From Gnetum montanum (lineage: Eukaryota; Streptophyta; Gnetopsida; Gnetales; Gnetaceae), in NCBI GenBank assembly GCA_015680685.1, contig MNCI01010439.1:94435-147844 (forward strand): a DNA stretch of 53,410 nucleotides. The letters run 5' to 3'. Shown here piece by piece: positions 43,325 to 53,410 of the stretch (within the stretch, counting starts at the first letter, position 1; every line of letters begins with the position of its first letter). Position numbers and translations under genes: made by a program. The notes beneath the pieces are model-generated. The model searched no databases and was not told the DNA's origin. It saw nothing but the letters and a program-made list of their open reading frames with translations.

Positions 43325-44870
43325 AGGACTAGAGTATGATTACCTGGGAGCAAATCAATATGCCTTTGAGTCTAAGTAAGTCCCATGGTGATGTTGAATG
43401 ATGTATTGATCCTAACTACCTAGATCTTAAGCTTGAGAGTCTTGTTGACTACATAGCTTCAATAGAGAAACCTCTAGATTGGCCTAAAAACCTAGTTAAA
43501 AGCTATGACCTTGAAGTTGGTGACATTACTAAAGACTCTCTAGTTGAGGTTCCTATCACAACACATAGTGGTGAGGAGAAAATAATAAAAGAAAGTTCCT
43601 CACTAGAACCTCAATAGCCTTTAGACATCACCAAGGTCTTACAAAACAACATTAAGATCTTTTCTTAGTTGTATGAAGATATGCTAGGTTTGGACTCATG
43701 TTTAGTCCAACATAACATTGATCCTAGCATTAGACTAGTTAAGTAAACTTTGTAAGATTAGACCTAATTTGACCTTGGTAGTTCATGATGAAATAACAAA
43801 ACTATACCAAGGTAGTTTCATCAAAGCTATTAATTATGCCAAATGAGTGTTCAATATAGTGGTAGTCCCTAAAAAATGAGAATATATGTAATTTGCATTG
43901 ATTTCCCATTACCTAGTATTAATCAACTTATCAATACTACAACTAGGCATGCCTTATTATCCTTTATGGATGGGTTCTTGGGATACAACCAAATTAGGAT
44001 TAACTTAGAACATCAACTTAGTATGACCTTCATGACCCCTTGTGATACCTTTTGTTACACTATGATTCCCTTTGGCCTAAAGAATGCAAGAGAAACCTAC
44101 CAAAGAGTCATGACATATATCTTTAGTGATTATATGTTAGGTTTGCTCAATGATTACATAGATGATATAGCTGTTGAGTCCAAAGTGGTTAATGACCATG
44201 CACATGACCTAGACCTTGTACATAAATGGTGCCTCAAGTATGAGCTTAGGCTTAATTCCAAAACTATGTCTTTGGTGTCAAAGCTGGTAAGATGCTTAGC
44301 TTTGTAGTATCTATAATAGGGATACGTGTCAATCTTGAGAAGGTTAAAGTCATATCCAACTTGGCAGCACCAACTAACCTTAAGGAGCTTAGGGGATTGT
44401 AAGGCAAATTGCAATTTATTTGTAGGTTCATTTCTAGGCTTATAGATAAGTTACAACCAATGAAACACTTGCTTAAGAAAGGGGTTCACTATGAGTGGAC
44501 AACTCAATGTCAAGAGGCCTTTGAAAACCTTAAGCAAGAGTGGGCATAACTATCAATAGTTTATCCATCGCAAAAGGATAAATCCTTTTTCATCTACCTT
44601 GCTATCTTTGACATGTTCATTGCCTCTCTACCCTATAAAAAATGCGATGATGGAGCAGAGTTTCCAATATACTACCTTAGCCATGCATTGATAGCCTATG
44701 AGACCCAATACACCAAAGTGGAGAAGTATTATCTAGCCCTAATCTTCTTGTTGAAGAAGTGAAGACACTACCTCTTTAGGAGCTAGGTGAATGTCATCTA
44801 CAAAGATAATGTGCCCAAAGCCATAACAATCAATATCTATAAAAGTAGTTGTATGGCCCATTGAAAAGCC
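43325..44870 (+). pseudogene. Tat-like reverse transcriptase and RNase H remnant
   Basis: The N-terminal part reads LYEDMLGLDSCLVQHN (usual YxDMPGLD...VxHxL). RT blocks: CIDFPLPSINQLI, LSFMDGFLGYNQI, TFCYTMIPFGLKNA (the F-G-L-K-N-A block) and DYIDDIAVES, the catalytic Y-x-D-D. Then LNSKTMS and, after shifts, LKELRGL, FENLKQEW, FFIYLAIF, FPIYYLSHAL, TQYTKVEKYYLALIF, the connection and first RNase H. The 143-codon piece 43876-44307 is open. The catalytic aspartates of RT are kept although the polyprotein is broken by stops. Confidence 0.82.
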
Positions 44871-44876
44871 ATAACA

Positions 44877-45299
44877 GTGGAGTTTAACCTTCATTACATC
44901 TCCCAAGCCTCAAAAAAAGGTGAAGCTATAGTGGCACAAATCATTGTCTCACCAATTGATGACCATGCAACCATTGATTGTGAATTCCCTGATGAACATG
45001 TCAACAATGTTAGCCAAGTGCTTGAGGGCTATGACATGATTATTCACTTTGATAGAGCTTCAAATTCTCATAGGGCTAGTGTTGCTACCATTATAACATT
45101 CCCTTCTAGTGAAATCCAATTCTTTACCTATTGTTTCAAATTTCCATGTACTAACAATGTAGTGGAGTATGAGGTTTTGATTAGGGGGATTATGGTAACT
45201 TATGAGCTAGGAATAAAATGCTTAATGATCAATGACAAATCACAACTTGTGGTTAACCAAATAATAGAGGTTTACACATGTAAGGCTAAGCAATTGTAG
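44877..45299 (+). pseudogene. Second RNase H (RVT_3 type) of the Tat-like element
   Basis: Open for 140 codons. MIIHFDRASNSHRASVATII matches the first strand of this RNase H (usual W-x-L-Y-F-D-G-A...), with Gly changed to Arg. NNVVEYEVLIRGIMVTYELG and DKSQLVVNQI follow (usual N-N-x-A-E-Y-E-A-L...A...G...GDS-x-L-V-x-x-Q). The catalytic Glu is present and the Asp of GDS reads D-K-S. The presence of this domain next to the normal RNase H is what points to the Tat lineage. Confidence 0.8.
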
Positions 45300-45649
45300 C
45301 CTTACTATGACCTAGGAAAGAAACTACTACAATAATTTATAGACATTGATATCCAACATACATCCAAAAATGAGAACACCATAGCCGATGCCATTTCAAT
45401 GCTAGCCCTCAGTGTGATGCTAGATGTGTTTAGCAAGTTTTCCACCTTGACTATGGACTATGTTATTTTCATCATGGAAAGAATTGAAGATGCTTTTATG
45501 GTTATAGTTCATATTGCTCCTGCAAAGGAATGGTATGATGATATGAAGTTCTACCTTATGCATGGTGAATCTTCACAAGGCTTGACTACTGCTCAAAAGG
45601 ATGTTGTACATAAATGATCAAAATAGTATGTTAGAGTAGGTGATAACAC
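45300..45649 (+). other. Decayed linker between RNase H and integrase
   Basis: Frames here are short; 45399-45617 encodes an anonymous 72-residue piece. In Tat elements this connects the second RNase H to the integrase zinc finger. Confidence 0.4.
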
Positions 45650-46770
45650 ATTATGTTGATGGTCCTATGATGGCTTATTGTTAGTGTGCTTAGGTAAAAT
45701 TGAAGCCTATATAGTCCTAGAGTAGGTTCATGAGGATGTATGTGGAGGACATATAGGGCCTAGAGCCATGGCCACAAATATTAGAATATTTGGTTATTAT
45801 TGATCCTATATGGAAAATGACTATGTGTAGAAGATTAAAACTTGTGATACTTTCAAATGGCATAGCAACCTTATACATGTATCATCGATTGAGTTACAAA
45901 TCACTCAGACAACTTAGTGATTTCAATTATGGGGGTTGCATATCATTGGACCTATAACACCTAACTTTTTTATAGGTCATAGCTTTATAATCATTGTAAC
46001 TGAATACTTCACAAAGTGGGTTGAAGTCATTCCTCTAAAGAAGACAACATCTCAACAAGTTTGTAAATTCATACTTGGTAACATAGTTACCTATTTTAGT
46101 ATACCTATGACCATAGTCACAGATCATGAACCACAATTTAGTAAGCAAGAGAAGAAAGACTTTTGTCATGTCCTAGGCATTAAGCATTGTTTGTTGTCAC
46201 CATACTACCCTTAAGCCAATGGGCAAGCCAAAGCAAGGATTAAGGCCATCATAAAATTGCTTAAGAAGATGTTGAACAACAACAAACACAAGTGGCATGA
46301 AAATCTTGTTTATGTGCTTTGGACTTACCAAATGATATTCCAAACTATCACCAGTATAACCCCATATGGCCTACTTTATGGTCATGAAGCTATTTTACCT
46401 CTTGAATTATAGGTGCCATTGCTCCAAATAGTCTTATCCAACTTCATCAATAATGAACAAAACAAGGAGCTATGCACCATGGGTTTGAACTTGGTGGAGG
46501 AGCAATGCTTGCTCATGTTGAGTGGTACTAGGATAGGTAGAAATGACAACATCATCATAACCTAAACAAATGCAAGATCAAGGAAGGAGATATAGTCCTC
46601 AAAGTTATCAATAAGCACATGGACAAATTCTCAACCAACTAGGAGGGGCCTTTCTTGATCACTAGGGCTTATGGCAATGGAGCATTTTGGATAGTAGACA
46701 TGGATGGGAATGAGTTGGCCAATATAGTTAATCATTCCTATCTAAACCCTTACTACATGTAGCTAAAGAG
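45650..46770 (+). pseudogene. Tat-like integrase remnant
   Basis: The zinc-binding N-terminus is partly visible: VHEDVCGGHIGPRAMA, then CDTFKWHSNLIH (the second Cys pair is damaged). The core begins GLHIIGPITPNFFIGHSFII, where the first catalytic Asp (usual D-x-x-G-P-I) reads His. TDHEPQF keeps the second Asp (usual T-D-N-G-x-Q-F). ANGQAKARIKAI has Lys where the catalytic Glu should be (usual A-N-G-Q-A-E). So the D-D-E triad reads H-D-K. The C-terminal side continues (WTYQ, TPYGLLYGHEAILPLEL). A stop near 46212 lies at a Gln position. Confidence 0.8.
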
Positions 46771-49239
46771 AACTAACTATTAACATCAACAACCTCGACA
46801 GCCAATAACAAGCGAGCCTACATAAATAAATAAAATGTCAAACTTAGTAACATATGTGACCTATTGTAGCCTAGTTTTCTGATCATTTTACATGGCCTTA
46901 TGCATTGTATTGTAAAAACATGTTTTCTTTGTCTTGTTTCTTGTTCTCTTGGAGTTGTGCTTGGAGGATGAGGCTTGGAGTCATCTAGAAGGTGCAACTT
47001 ATCATGAAAACAAGTCCCAACATGATCTCAATGCACAATATTTGATGAGTTTGTCCTATTGTGACAAGAGTACTTGTTCACCTCATTCCCATTACCTATC
47101 CTTGAACCTAAGCTTGTATCCTATTTATAACCTTTGTAACCATTAACCAACAATGATGGACAATTTCTAACACTCATGCATTATGGCTAAATGACATCCC
47201 TTCATTATGCTCCATTTGCAAGTCCATTGAGTATAACACATCTTATTCAATGGAAAAACCATTGAGTCTACTAGATGTAATGCATCTCATTTAGCAGGAA
47301 AACCAAATCAAACTTGGCCTTGGTAAAGAAACCCAATGAAGGTTTCACCCCACAAAAAAAAAAAGGAAAAGCAAATTGCCAAGAAGTCCAATAGCCATTG
47401 AAGCCAAAAAAAGACAAAATAATGGCTCCAAACATGCAAATGAAGGAACTTGATGACCAAAGAAACCTTGGAGTAAGATGTTGGTTTCTCAAACACATTG
47501 TCAAAAGATTGACAGTTTGAAAGAATGAAGTGAGGAGCCTTAATTAATCAAACAACATGTTAGTGCCATATCATAGCCATGATGTCAACACTTGGAATTC
47601 ATTGTTAACCATATGACCATTTCCTTATACCCAATGATAGCCCTCATCATAACCCTATCACATCATCAAAAGCACTCTTTAGCATGGTCAACACTATTAA
47701 ATTGAGCATGGAGAGGGAATGTTGGTGATGGACTTGTAGGTGCGTCTTACATTTCTTTGTCAATGTTTCTCTAGTCAATCTTCCAAATATCAATAAAGAA
47801 GGGTCAATGAAATATTACCAAAAATTCATGTTGCAAAATGTAAATTTCATTTTCCAACTTGAAGCAAGATGTTATTGTAAATGTAAGATTTGTAGTCCAT
47901 GAGCTATAATCTTGCATAATTTAGCTTTTGGGGCTAAAGAATGCCTCAAAAGTTGCTATTGCCTCATTTCCTAAGTGGAAAAAGATACCTCATGTCTATA
48001 TTTACCCTTGGAAAGGGTGAAAATGCCTTGTGAATTGTGAAATTTGGCATTTTCATAGGGTTTTGCAGAGGTATAGCCTTAACTATGCTAACACCATCTA
48101 CTACTAGCATAGTTGACGTTGGGTATTCATTTTTCAATAAATCTTAGCATAGTCACCACCAAAATCTAGCATAGGTCTAGTGTTGGAATTTTCCATTTTC
48201 CCAACAACTTCAATGTAGTCACCCCACAGCTTCAGCAATTGTAGCATGACTTGTGTAGACATCAAGCTCATTAGCAGTTCCATTAGTTACATCAATTCTA
48301 GAAGTTTCCAGCAACTTTAGCATAGTACACCAAGGTCAGTGTAGTTGAGATGGTGCCAACATAGTTACAAAAGTTTGTTTACTATTTATAGTATCCATAT
48401 GGACCTTGGTGCCTACACTATACCCAAACTTACTATAAATGGCCAACTATGTTAAGAATTGATCACCATTATACATGTATTTACATAAATATGTCAATAA
48501 CAATGATAGTGATGCATAGATCCAAAAATAGAAATTTCCATGGTCTATAAAAATACAACGTAAACACGTTATTTTGGTTCCAACTTATTTTGGAGAAGTA
48601 GCATTTTTTGGCATTTTTGCAATAAAGAGCCTTTTACAACCTTGTAATACCTTTGAGCAAAAGCTGGTATCTACATTAGGCATTAAAAACTTCCAATGTG
48701 ATACCATTACACCAAAGGTGGAATATAATTTGTGACTGTAGATATATGATTATCCTACTTAAGTTAATGCCCAATGATTTTTCTACATTGGGAATTAAAA
48801 ACTAGATATATGATTATCCTACTTAACTTAAAGCTTGTTGATAAGAGCTTGCTAAGTTCTTTGATTTTGAAACTACTTTTTAGGCTATTTTTATATGTCT
48901 AGCTATAGATGATCTTCCGCTCATTTAATATTACTTTGTGAGCTTTACCAATCTCAAAATGAAGAAGACTATTATGTATTTAAAGTTTGGTTGTAGGTTT
49001 GGCTATACAATTGAGCTTTTTTTTTCATGAATTTGAGGCATACTCTATATTTCATAGGGATGTGTCCATTTGTTGCATTAGGACATAAATCTAGTCTGTG
49101 TAACCATTTTTTGATTGTACTTAACTTATCTAGAATGACTCTAAAAGTTGAGCATCTTGTGCATTCAAACATTTTCAATCTACTTCAACTCTTTTTTTTT
49201 TATCATTACAATGATAACTGAGATTTATTCTACTACCTC
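46771..49239. other. Unassigned DNA downstream of the Tat-like integrase
   Basis: Probably the 3' untranslated region and possibly a decayed LTR of the Tat-like element. It has an A-tract at 47353-47363 and, at 48060-48450, further words of the ACTACACTGG/CATAGT motif family. I found no polypurine tract and LTR start that I trust. Confidence 0.35.
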
Positions 49240-50745
49240 AGTTTTTTGTAGTGGGGTTTAGCTAAATAGTTTTAAGATCATGTGCTCAAAAGAATTTTAA
49301 TCTGGCTCAGCTTTTTGAAATAGCCTGAAGAATCATATTTTGGTTTTACAAAAGAATGACAAATAGCTCTTCCATATTAACCAAGAAAAGAAGTGCTAAA
49401 TAGAACTAGTTGTAGAGCCAAATTTGATTTTACAAAGGTCTCATTCAGTCATCTCTATAATGTTAGCATTTCTTTTTATACATACAAGCTCAATTTAAAT
49501 ACTCTCTCTTTTAGAAGAGCTTTAAAATTAATTCTTAGTTCCATTAGGCAACATGGTACATCAGCTTGTGGAATTGATCATTGGAACTAGTTTTTTGTTC
49601 TATAAAGCTCTTTCAAAATAGCTCTACCACATCAACTCCTATATCACATGTGCAAAAAATATTATTTAAAAAAATGTAGAAAAGCCATGAGAATCAGAAT
49701 GCCTCATATTTTTCCATTACCATGTTAGCCTAAGTGTAAGGAAAGCTCATAGTGAAGAATATAAGTTGGTGTTAATAGCTCTCTTAAAGTTACAACTAAT
49801 TAAGAACCAAATTCATAAGCTATATGAGCTACACCAAAACAATTCTACCACATTAGCAGAAAAAATTATTATAAGCATATATTAAAAAGAGTTACTATGC
49901 GTAAAAGCTAGAGTCTGCACCTCTTTGGTAGCAAGCTAAACCTTATTAAATCAAATAGATGGAATTTGTTAGGTAAAGCTTAAAGAGAAATTTTCATCAA
50001 TATAAGAAAAGCTTATTATTTCAGTGAAAATTGAAGAAACTGTTAGTGATAAAAATGAAATGATAAAATTTCTTTCTTCTCTACTAAGCCTTTAATTCTC
50101 ACTTGACACTCATATCGAATGTAGTAATGGAAGCTAAGATGTCATGGATACAACTTTTTCTTATTTATCTACTCTTCCGAACAAATTGGTAATACTTACA
50201 CCTTACTACTTCTCACACTTCTCTAGCATATTAGCAATGGCATGAAGAACAGCTCTAAAAATGGCTAAAAGAATGATGACTATAAATTGAAACTATGTGA
50301 CTTCACTTGAGGTATTTGGGTTTTTATCATTTTTCTTAAACTATAATTTCTTCTTCTCAATCTCTTTCTCTATTTCTTTCATCTCTATAAAAGACTTTAT
50401 TATCTTTTTCTCAAAAATCTCGAAAAACTCTTTTGTCTCTATGTTGAAACAATGGAGAGTATTTCCTCTTCTTTATTGTGAAAGCAAATTTCTAGGACCT
50501 TGAGCTTAGTTCTTGTGCTCAATCTAGGATTGTAATGGAAGCCCTATAATTTTTATTGATTAATAAATTACTCTGCTCCTTAGATCTAGGAAGAGTTTTA
50601 TGATTTATCTAGCCTTAAAAACTAGTAGCTAAACCATCTTAAGAGCCTTGTGTCTATTTACTCTTTTCTACATAGGTGTTCTATTTTTTGTGTTGAGATT
50701 ATTTGAGGCTTTCTACTAGCTCTAAAGCAAGTTTTTATTTAGCAC
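49240..50745. repeat. Diverged dispersed repeat, blocks A and B (copy 3)
   Basis: 49240-49930 is block A and 50020-50745 block B, matching 32200-33150 and 30860-31680. Block A shows the internal phrase TTTTGGTTTTACAAAG...CTCTTCCATATTA repeated several times. It lies downstream (on the minus strand) of Copia RT-RNase H, where a Copia 3' LTR would be expected, which favours an LTR identity. Confidence 0.55.
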
Positions 50746-50777
50746 AAATGTTTTATGAGATCACAAATGTTTTATTT

Positions 50778-51042
50778 GCATTATATATGAAAAACAACAA
50801 ATTCGGCCGAGGGTGAGAGCATACACTAATTGATGGAAATTTTTTTTTCAGAAAACCCATCCTTAGGAAAAATAAGGTATAGAACTCTTGTTCTTCATCT
50901 AGAAGGCATGAAAATTTGGGTTTTTAAATCTTGTTCTTCGTCCAGAAGTCATGAAATTTTTTACTCAAAGAACTTTTTACTTGTAAACAAATAAGATTCT
51001 CTCGGCCAATTTATAGATATATATTATAAATATATAACTAAG
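50778..51042. repeat. Half of a fold-back element (one arm plus centre)
   Basis: The segment starts within the centre of the palindrome (GCATTATATATG) and runs to the tip TATATAACTAAG. It matches the right arm of 26525-27032 closely. The other arm is absent, and block B DNA abuts the centre. The half element could result from a deletion through the palindrome. Confidence 0.82.
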
Positions 51043-51309
51043 CTAGTCAATAGAATGTAGACACAACAACTCAAAAAAACATACTAGAGAAAATAATTTT
51101 TTAACAAACTTATCACAAAAACTTAAAAAAAATAGCATATACTCCTTCTTTTAGCCAAAAAAGGTGAAATATATCACCCAATAACATTAATCAAATCAAG
51201 CTCATAACACAGAGAAAAGATATAGCTACAATAAACTAACAAGTAATAAACAACAATAAAAATAGACATCACATAATAGAAAAATTAAGGTAAAGCATAC
51301 ATACTCCCC

Positions 51310-52579
51310 TTGCAACAAAGCTTGTTAGCTCATAAGCCTAAACTAGTATTAAGACTTATAGAAACATATGTATGTCTAGGTAAAGTTGTCACATCTAGCA
51401 AAGTTCTTAGATATAGAAATCTTTCTTTAGTCAATTCTTTTATAAAAATATTTGCTCTCTATTCTTTGGGTGAAATATATGATAATTTTACAATTTTCAA
51501 CTCAACTTGATCACTGAGAAAATGATATTTAATCTCAATATATTTTTTTTATCATGAAAAATAGGATTTTTAGAGATAAAAATAATAGCATTATTATCAC
51601 AATGAATAATTATTAGATCAAACAATGATATAAGAAAAAGCTTTAGTACTTCTTTTATCCAAAGAATCTGTCTGTAACAGTGTGAGGTTGCAACATATTT
51701 GGCTTTAGCTGATAATAATACTACAGAGTTTTACTTTTTTCTCACCCATGATATTAGTCTTTTACCAAGAAAATGACAATTTCTACTAGTGTATTTTGAA
51801 TCATCTTTATTTGTAAATCCTTGCAATTCAAAATTTCTACTTTTTAAATACATAACCCATGACCAACTATGTCTTTTAAATATTGTAAATTATTTTAGTT
51901 GTAACCAAGTGTGATTCTTTTGGTTCTAACTGATATCTAGAAATCAAGCCTACTGCAAAAGCTATATCTCTTCTACTAGTTGTGGAATAATGCAATATTC
52001 CTACAATAGATCTATATTGTGTAGCATCAATGTTATTTTCATCTTCATCCTTCTAAACATGTTCATTTGTACTAACAAAAGTTGCATAAGTTTTAGCTTC
52101 TATCATGCCAAAATGCTTGAGCATTTGTTGAACATACTTTGTTTTAGAAATTAACATTCCATCCCTATGATGTTGAATATGTAGGCCTACAAAATGAGAT
52201 ATCTTCCTATCAAAGACATTTCAAAATATGATTGCATAGCTTTAACAAATTCTTTACCTAAACCTAAGATTGTTACTCTAAAAAATATGTCATCAACATA
52301 AATCTTAGCAACTAAAAATCCTGTATTATAGTTTTTAATATAAAGTGTACTATCTAGAGGATCTTTCAAATTCTCATTTTTAGCTAGATATGAATGAAGC
52401 TTAGCATTCCACATCCTAGGGGCTTGTTTTAAGGCATATATAGATTTTTGTAGTAGATACATGTGATTTGGCTTTGTAGTATCAATAAATCCTTCTAATT
52501 GTTCTATATATAATTTTTATTTTATTTTTCCATTTAGAAATGCTGATTTCACATCCATTTGGTAGAGCTTAAATCCATG
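51310..52579 (-). pseudogene. Copia reverse transcriptase and RNase H, broken by an LTR insertion
   Basis: On the minus strand, starting at the junction 52579, the frame reads KLYQMDVKSAFLNG (RT block), then, at 52462-52187, LLQKSIYALKQAPRMWNAKL and KIYVDDIFF, the catalytic Y-V-D-D box. After shifts: QYRSIVGIL, FELQGFTNKD, FLGKRLISW, NSVVLLSAKAKYVA and CDNNAIIFISKNP, in the right order for Copia RNase H, ending near 51310. Upstream RT and integrase are missing because the LTR at 52580 cuts the frame; they may continue beyond the window. Stops occur between blocks. Confidence 0.85.
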
Positions 52580-53410
52580 TGATGAGTGGCGAGGTACCCC
52601 TACACTCAACCATACGAATACGAGCGTTCACGCGCGATCCGGTCGAACTCCGCAGACTAAATGCCTTAACACCACAAGAAACACTTGGGGTTAATTGTTC
52701 GTTGTCTTCCCAAACTTGCTTGTAAGTGTCACGGTGTATGGTTAAGCAAGTCTGAGGTATGTGATTTTTTTGGTCTTTTTCGGTTTATCTTCTATGCTAT
52801 AAGAGGAAAGGGTTGAGAAACTAAGCTAACTCTAACTAATGTCCTAAGTCTAAGTTAACTAGCGTCAACATCCGTTCCCACTTACCGGACACACCCTGAA
52901 CTATGCAACTATGGCTTACCAAACGCTAATCGTTACTGGGATCACCACACGTAACGCAAGTGCTCGAAGTGGTCATACGGAGGCACCTATTTAGCTTAAG
53001 TGTGATAAGCAGCCGATTCCTTAGCTAGCCGTACACACCCGTGGGTGCTCGTAACTAAGTCGTACTTATCACACGTTCTAGCCTAGCAATGAGTAGCCGA
53101 TTCCTTGACTAGCCGTACACGTCCGTAGACGCTCGTAATCAAGTCGTACTTGTGCGCACTAGGAAAGTAGTAAATAAATAATAATAAAACCATGTACTGC
53201 AAGGTTTATCCAATCAAGTTCGTCTTATTTCCGTACACAACTTGGGTTCAGGTTACAAGCTGCTCGAATAAAGAGCCGTTCACTCTAGGACTCCTACTGC
53301 GGGCATATGGGAAAAATTCTAACTCTGGAGTGATCAATCTGCCAGAACTTCGCTACTTCGAGTCAGGATTGGGAAATGAGGGGAGTGCCGCCTCTTATTT
53401 ATAGATATGG
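52580..53410 (-). repeat. LTR of the same family as 4796-5746, minus strand, cut by window end
   Basis: The minus-strand 3' end is CTCATCA at 52580, next to Copia coding sequence and not to a primer-binding site. It is therefore the outer end of a 3' LTR or of a solo LTR. Its sequence follows the 4796-5746 LTR through the terminal region, the two ~105-bp units and the promoter. The flanking five bases, read on the minus strand, are CATGG. The 5' end of the LTR and any element body lie outside the window. Confidence 0.88.
53396..53403 (-). promoter_or_regulatory. LTR TATA box, minus strand
   Basis: TATAAATA on the minus strand followed by AGAGGCGGCACTCCCC, the same context as at 4881-4888. 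Confidence 0.7.

Larger units (their letters stand above)
34741..46770 (+). mobile_element. Tat-lineage-like Ty3/gypsy retrotransposon, degraded and interrupted
   Basis: The plus strand shows, in order, gag (34741-35760), protease (36540-37110), a foreign or unassigned stretch (37150-43320), RT with RNase H (43325-44870), a second RNase H of the RVT_3 type (44877-45299), and integrase (45650-46770). A second RNase H after the normal one, before integrase, is the hallmark of the plant Tat lineage (Retand, Ogre and relatives). Stops are frequent. LTRs could not be located: neither flank has convincing matching ends. Confidence 0.72.

Noticed and set aside
33150-52579. Copia integrase (33-34 kb) and Copia RT-RNase H (51-52.6 kb) as one element split by the Tat-like element
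   Set aside because: Both are on the minus strand, where integrase should have the higher coordinates; here RT has. They must be separate copies or rearranged.
1-53410. tRNA or rRNA genes
   Set aside because: No cloverleaf with conserved B-box or rRNA core sequence was noticed on either strand; a scan with a tRNA program would be decisive.

Overview
The window looks like a gene-poor, repeat-dense stretch of a large seed-plant nuclear genome. The evidence is nested plant LTR retrotransposons (gypsy, Copia), two plant-type LINEs, a plant SAUR gene, and fragments of plant gene families (O-methyltransferase, 2-oxoglutarate dioxygenase, vacuolar sorting receptor). A conifer or other gymnosperm is my guess, from the decayed and deeply nested repeats; the sequence does not prove it. 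Only one protein-coding gene, a SAUR, reads as intact. Nothing looks bacterial, organellar or CRISPR-like, and I saw no tRNA or rRNA gene.

Layout. 1-5746 (+): 3' part of an LTR element with gag and a damaged protease, no RT or integrase, and a complete 3' LTR (4796-5746, TGATGAG...CTCATCA ends). 5747-9600: A/T-rich unassigned DNA. 9600-13925 (-): an old LINE (LINE A) with recognisable ORF1 zinc knuckle, endonuclease and RT. 13937-30623: a block bounded by imperfect ~270-bp inverted repeats that resemble MULE ends. It holds an O-methyltransferase fragment, a second LINE (LINE B, 18860-24590, perfect 15-bp target duplication), two inverted copies of a larger repeat ending in a fold-back element, the SAUR gene, and convergent fragments of a 2-oxoglutarate dioxygenase and a UIM protein. 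30860-34145: diverged repeat plus a Copia integrase fragment (-). 34741-46770 (+): a Tat-like gypsy element (gag, protease, RT-RNase H, second RNase H, integrase) split by about 6 kb that contains an intron-bearing vacuolar sorting receptor fragment (-). 46771-50745: unassigned and repeat DNA. 50778-51042: half of a fold-back element. 51310-52579 (-): Copia RT-RNase H, broken by an LTR (52580 to window end, minus strand) of the same family as the one at 4796-5746.

How it fits together. The genes do not form a pathway. The structure is layers of insertion: the 52.6-kb LTR went into Copia RT coding sequence, LINE B into A/T-rich DNA, and a fold-back element at 18.0 kb appears to have caused an assembly gap. 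Many in-frame stops in the transposon frames sit where Trp or Gln is expected, which fits C-to-T decay of methylated DNA. The best candidates for something undescribed are the gene-fragment-bearing inverted-repeat block at 13.9-30.6 kb, the fold-back element family, and the receptor fragment inside the Tat-like element. Boundaries of the old repeats are approximate, and all family calls come from reading motifs, not database searches.
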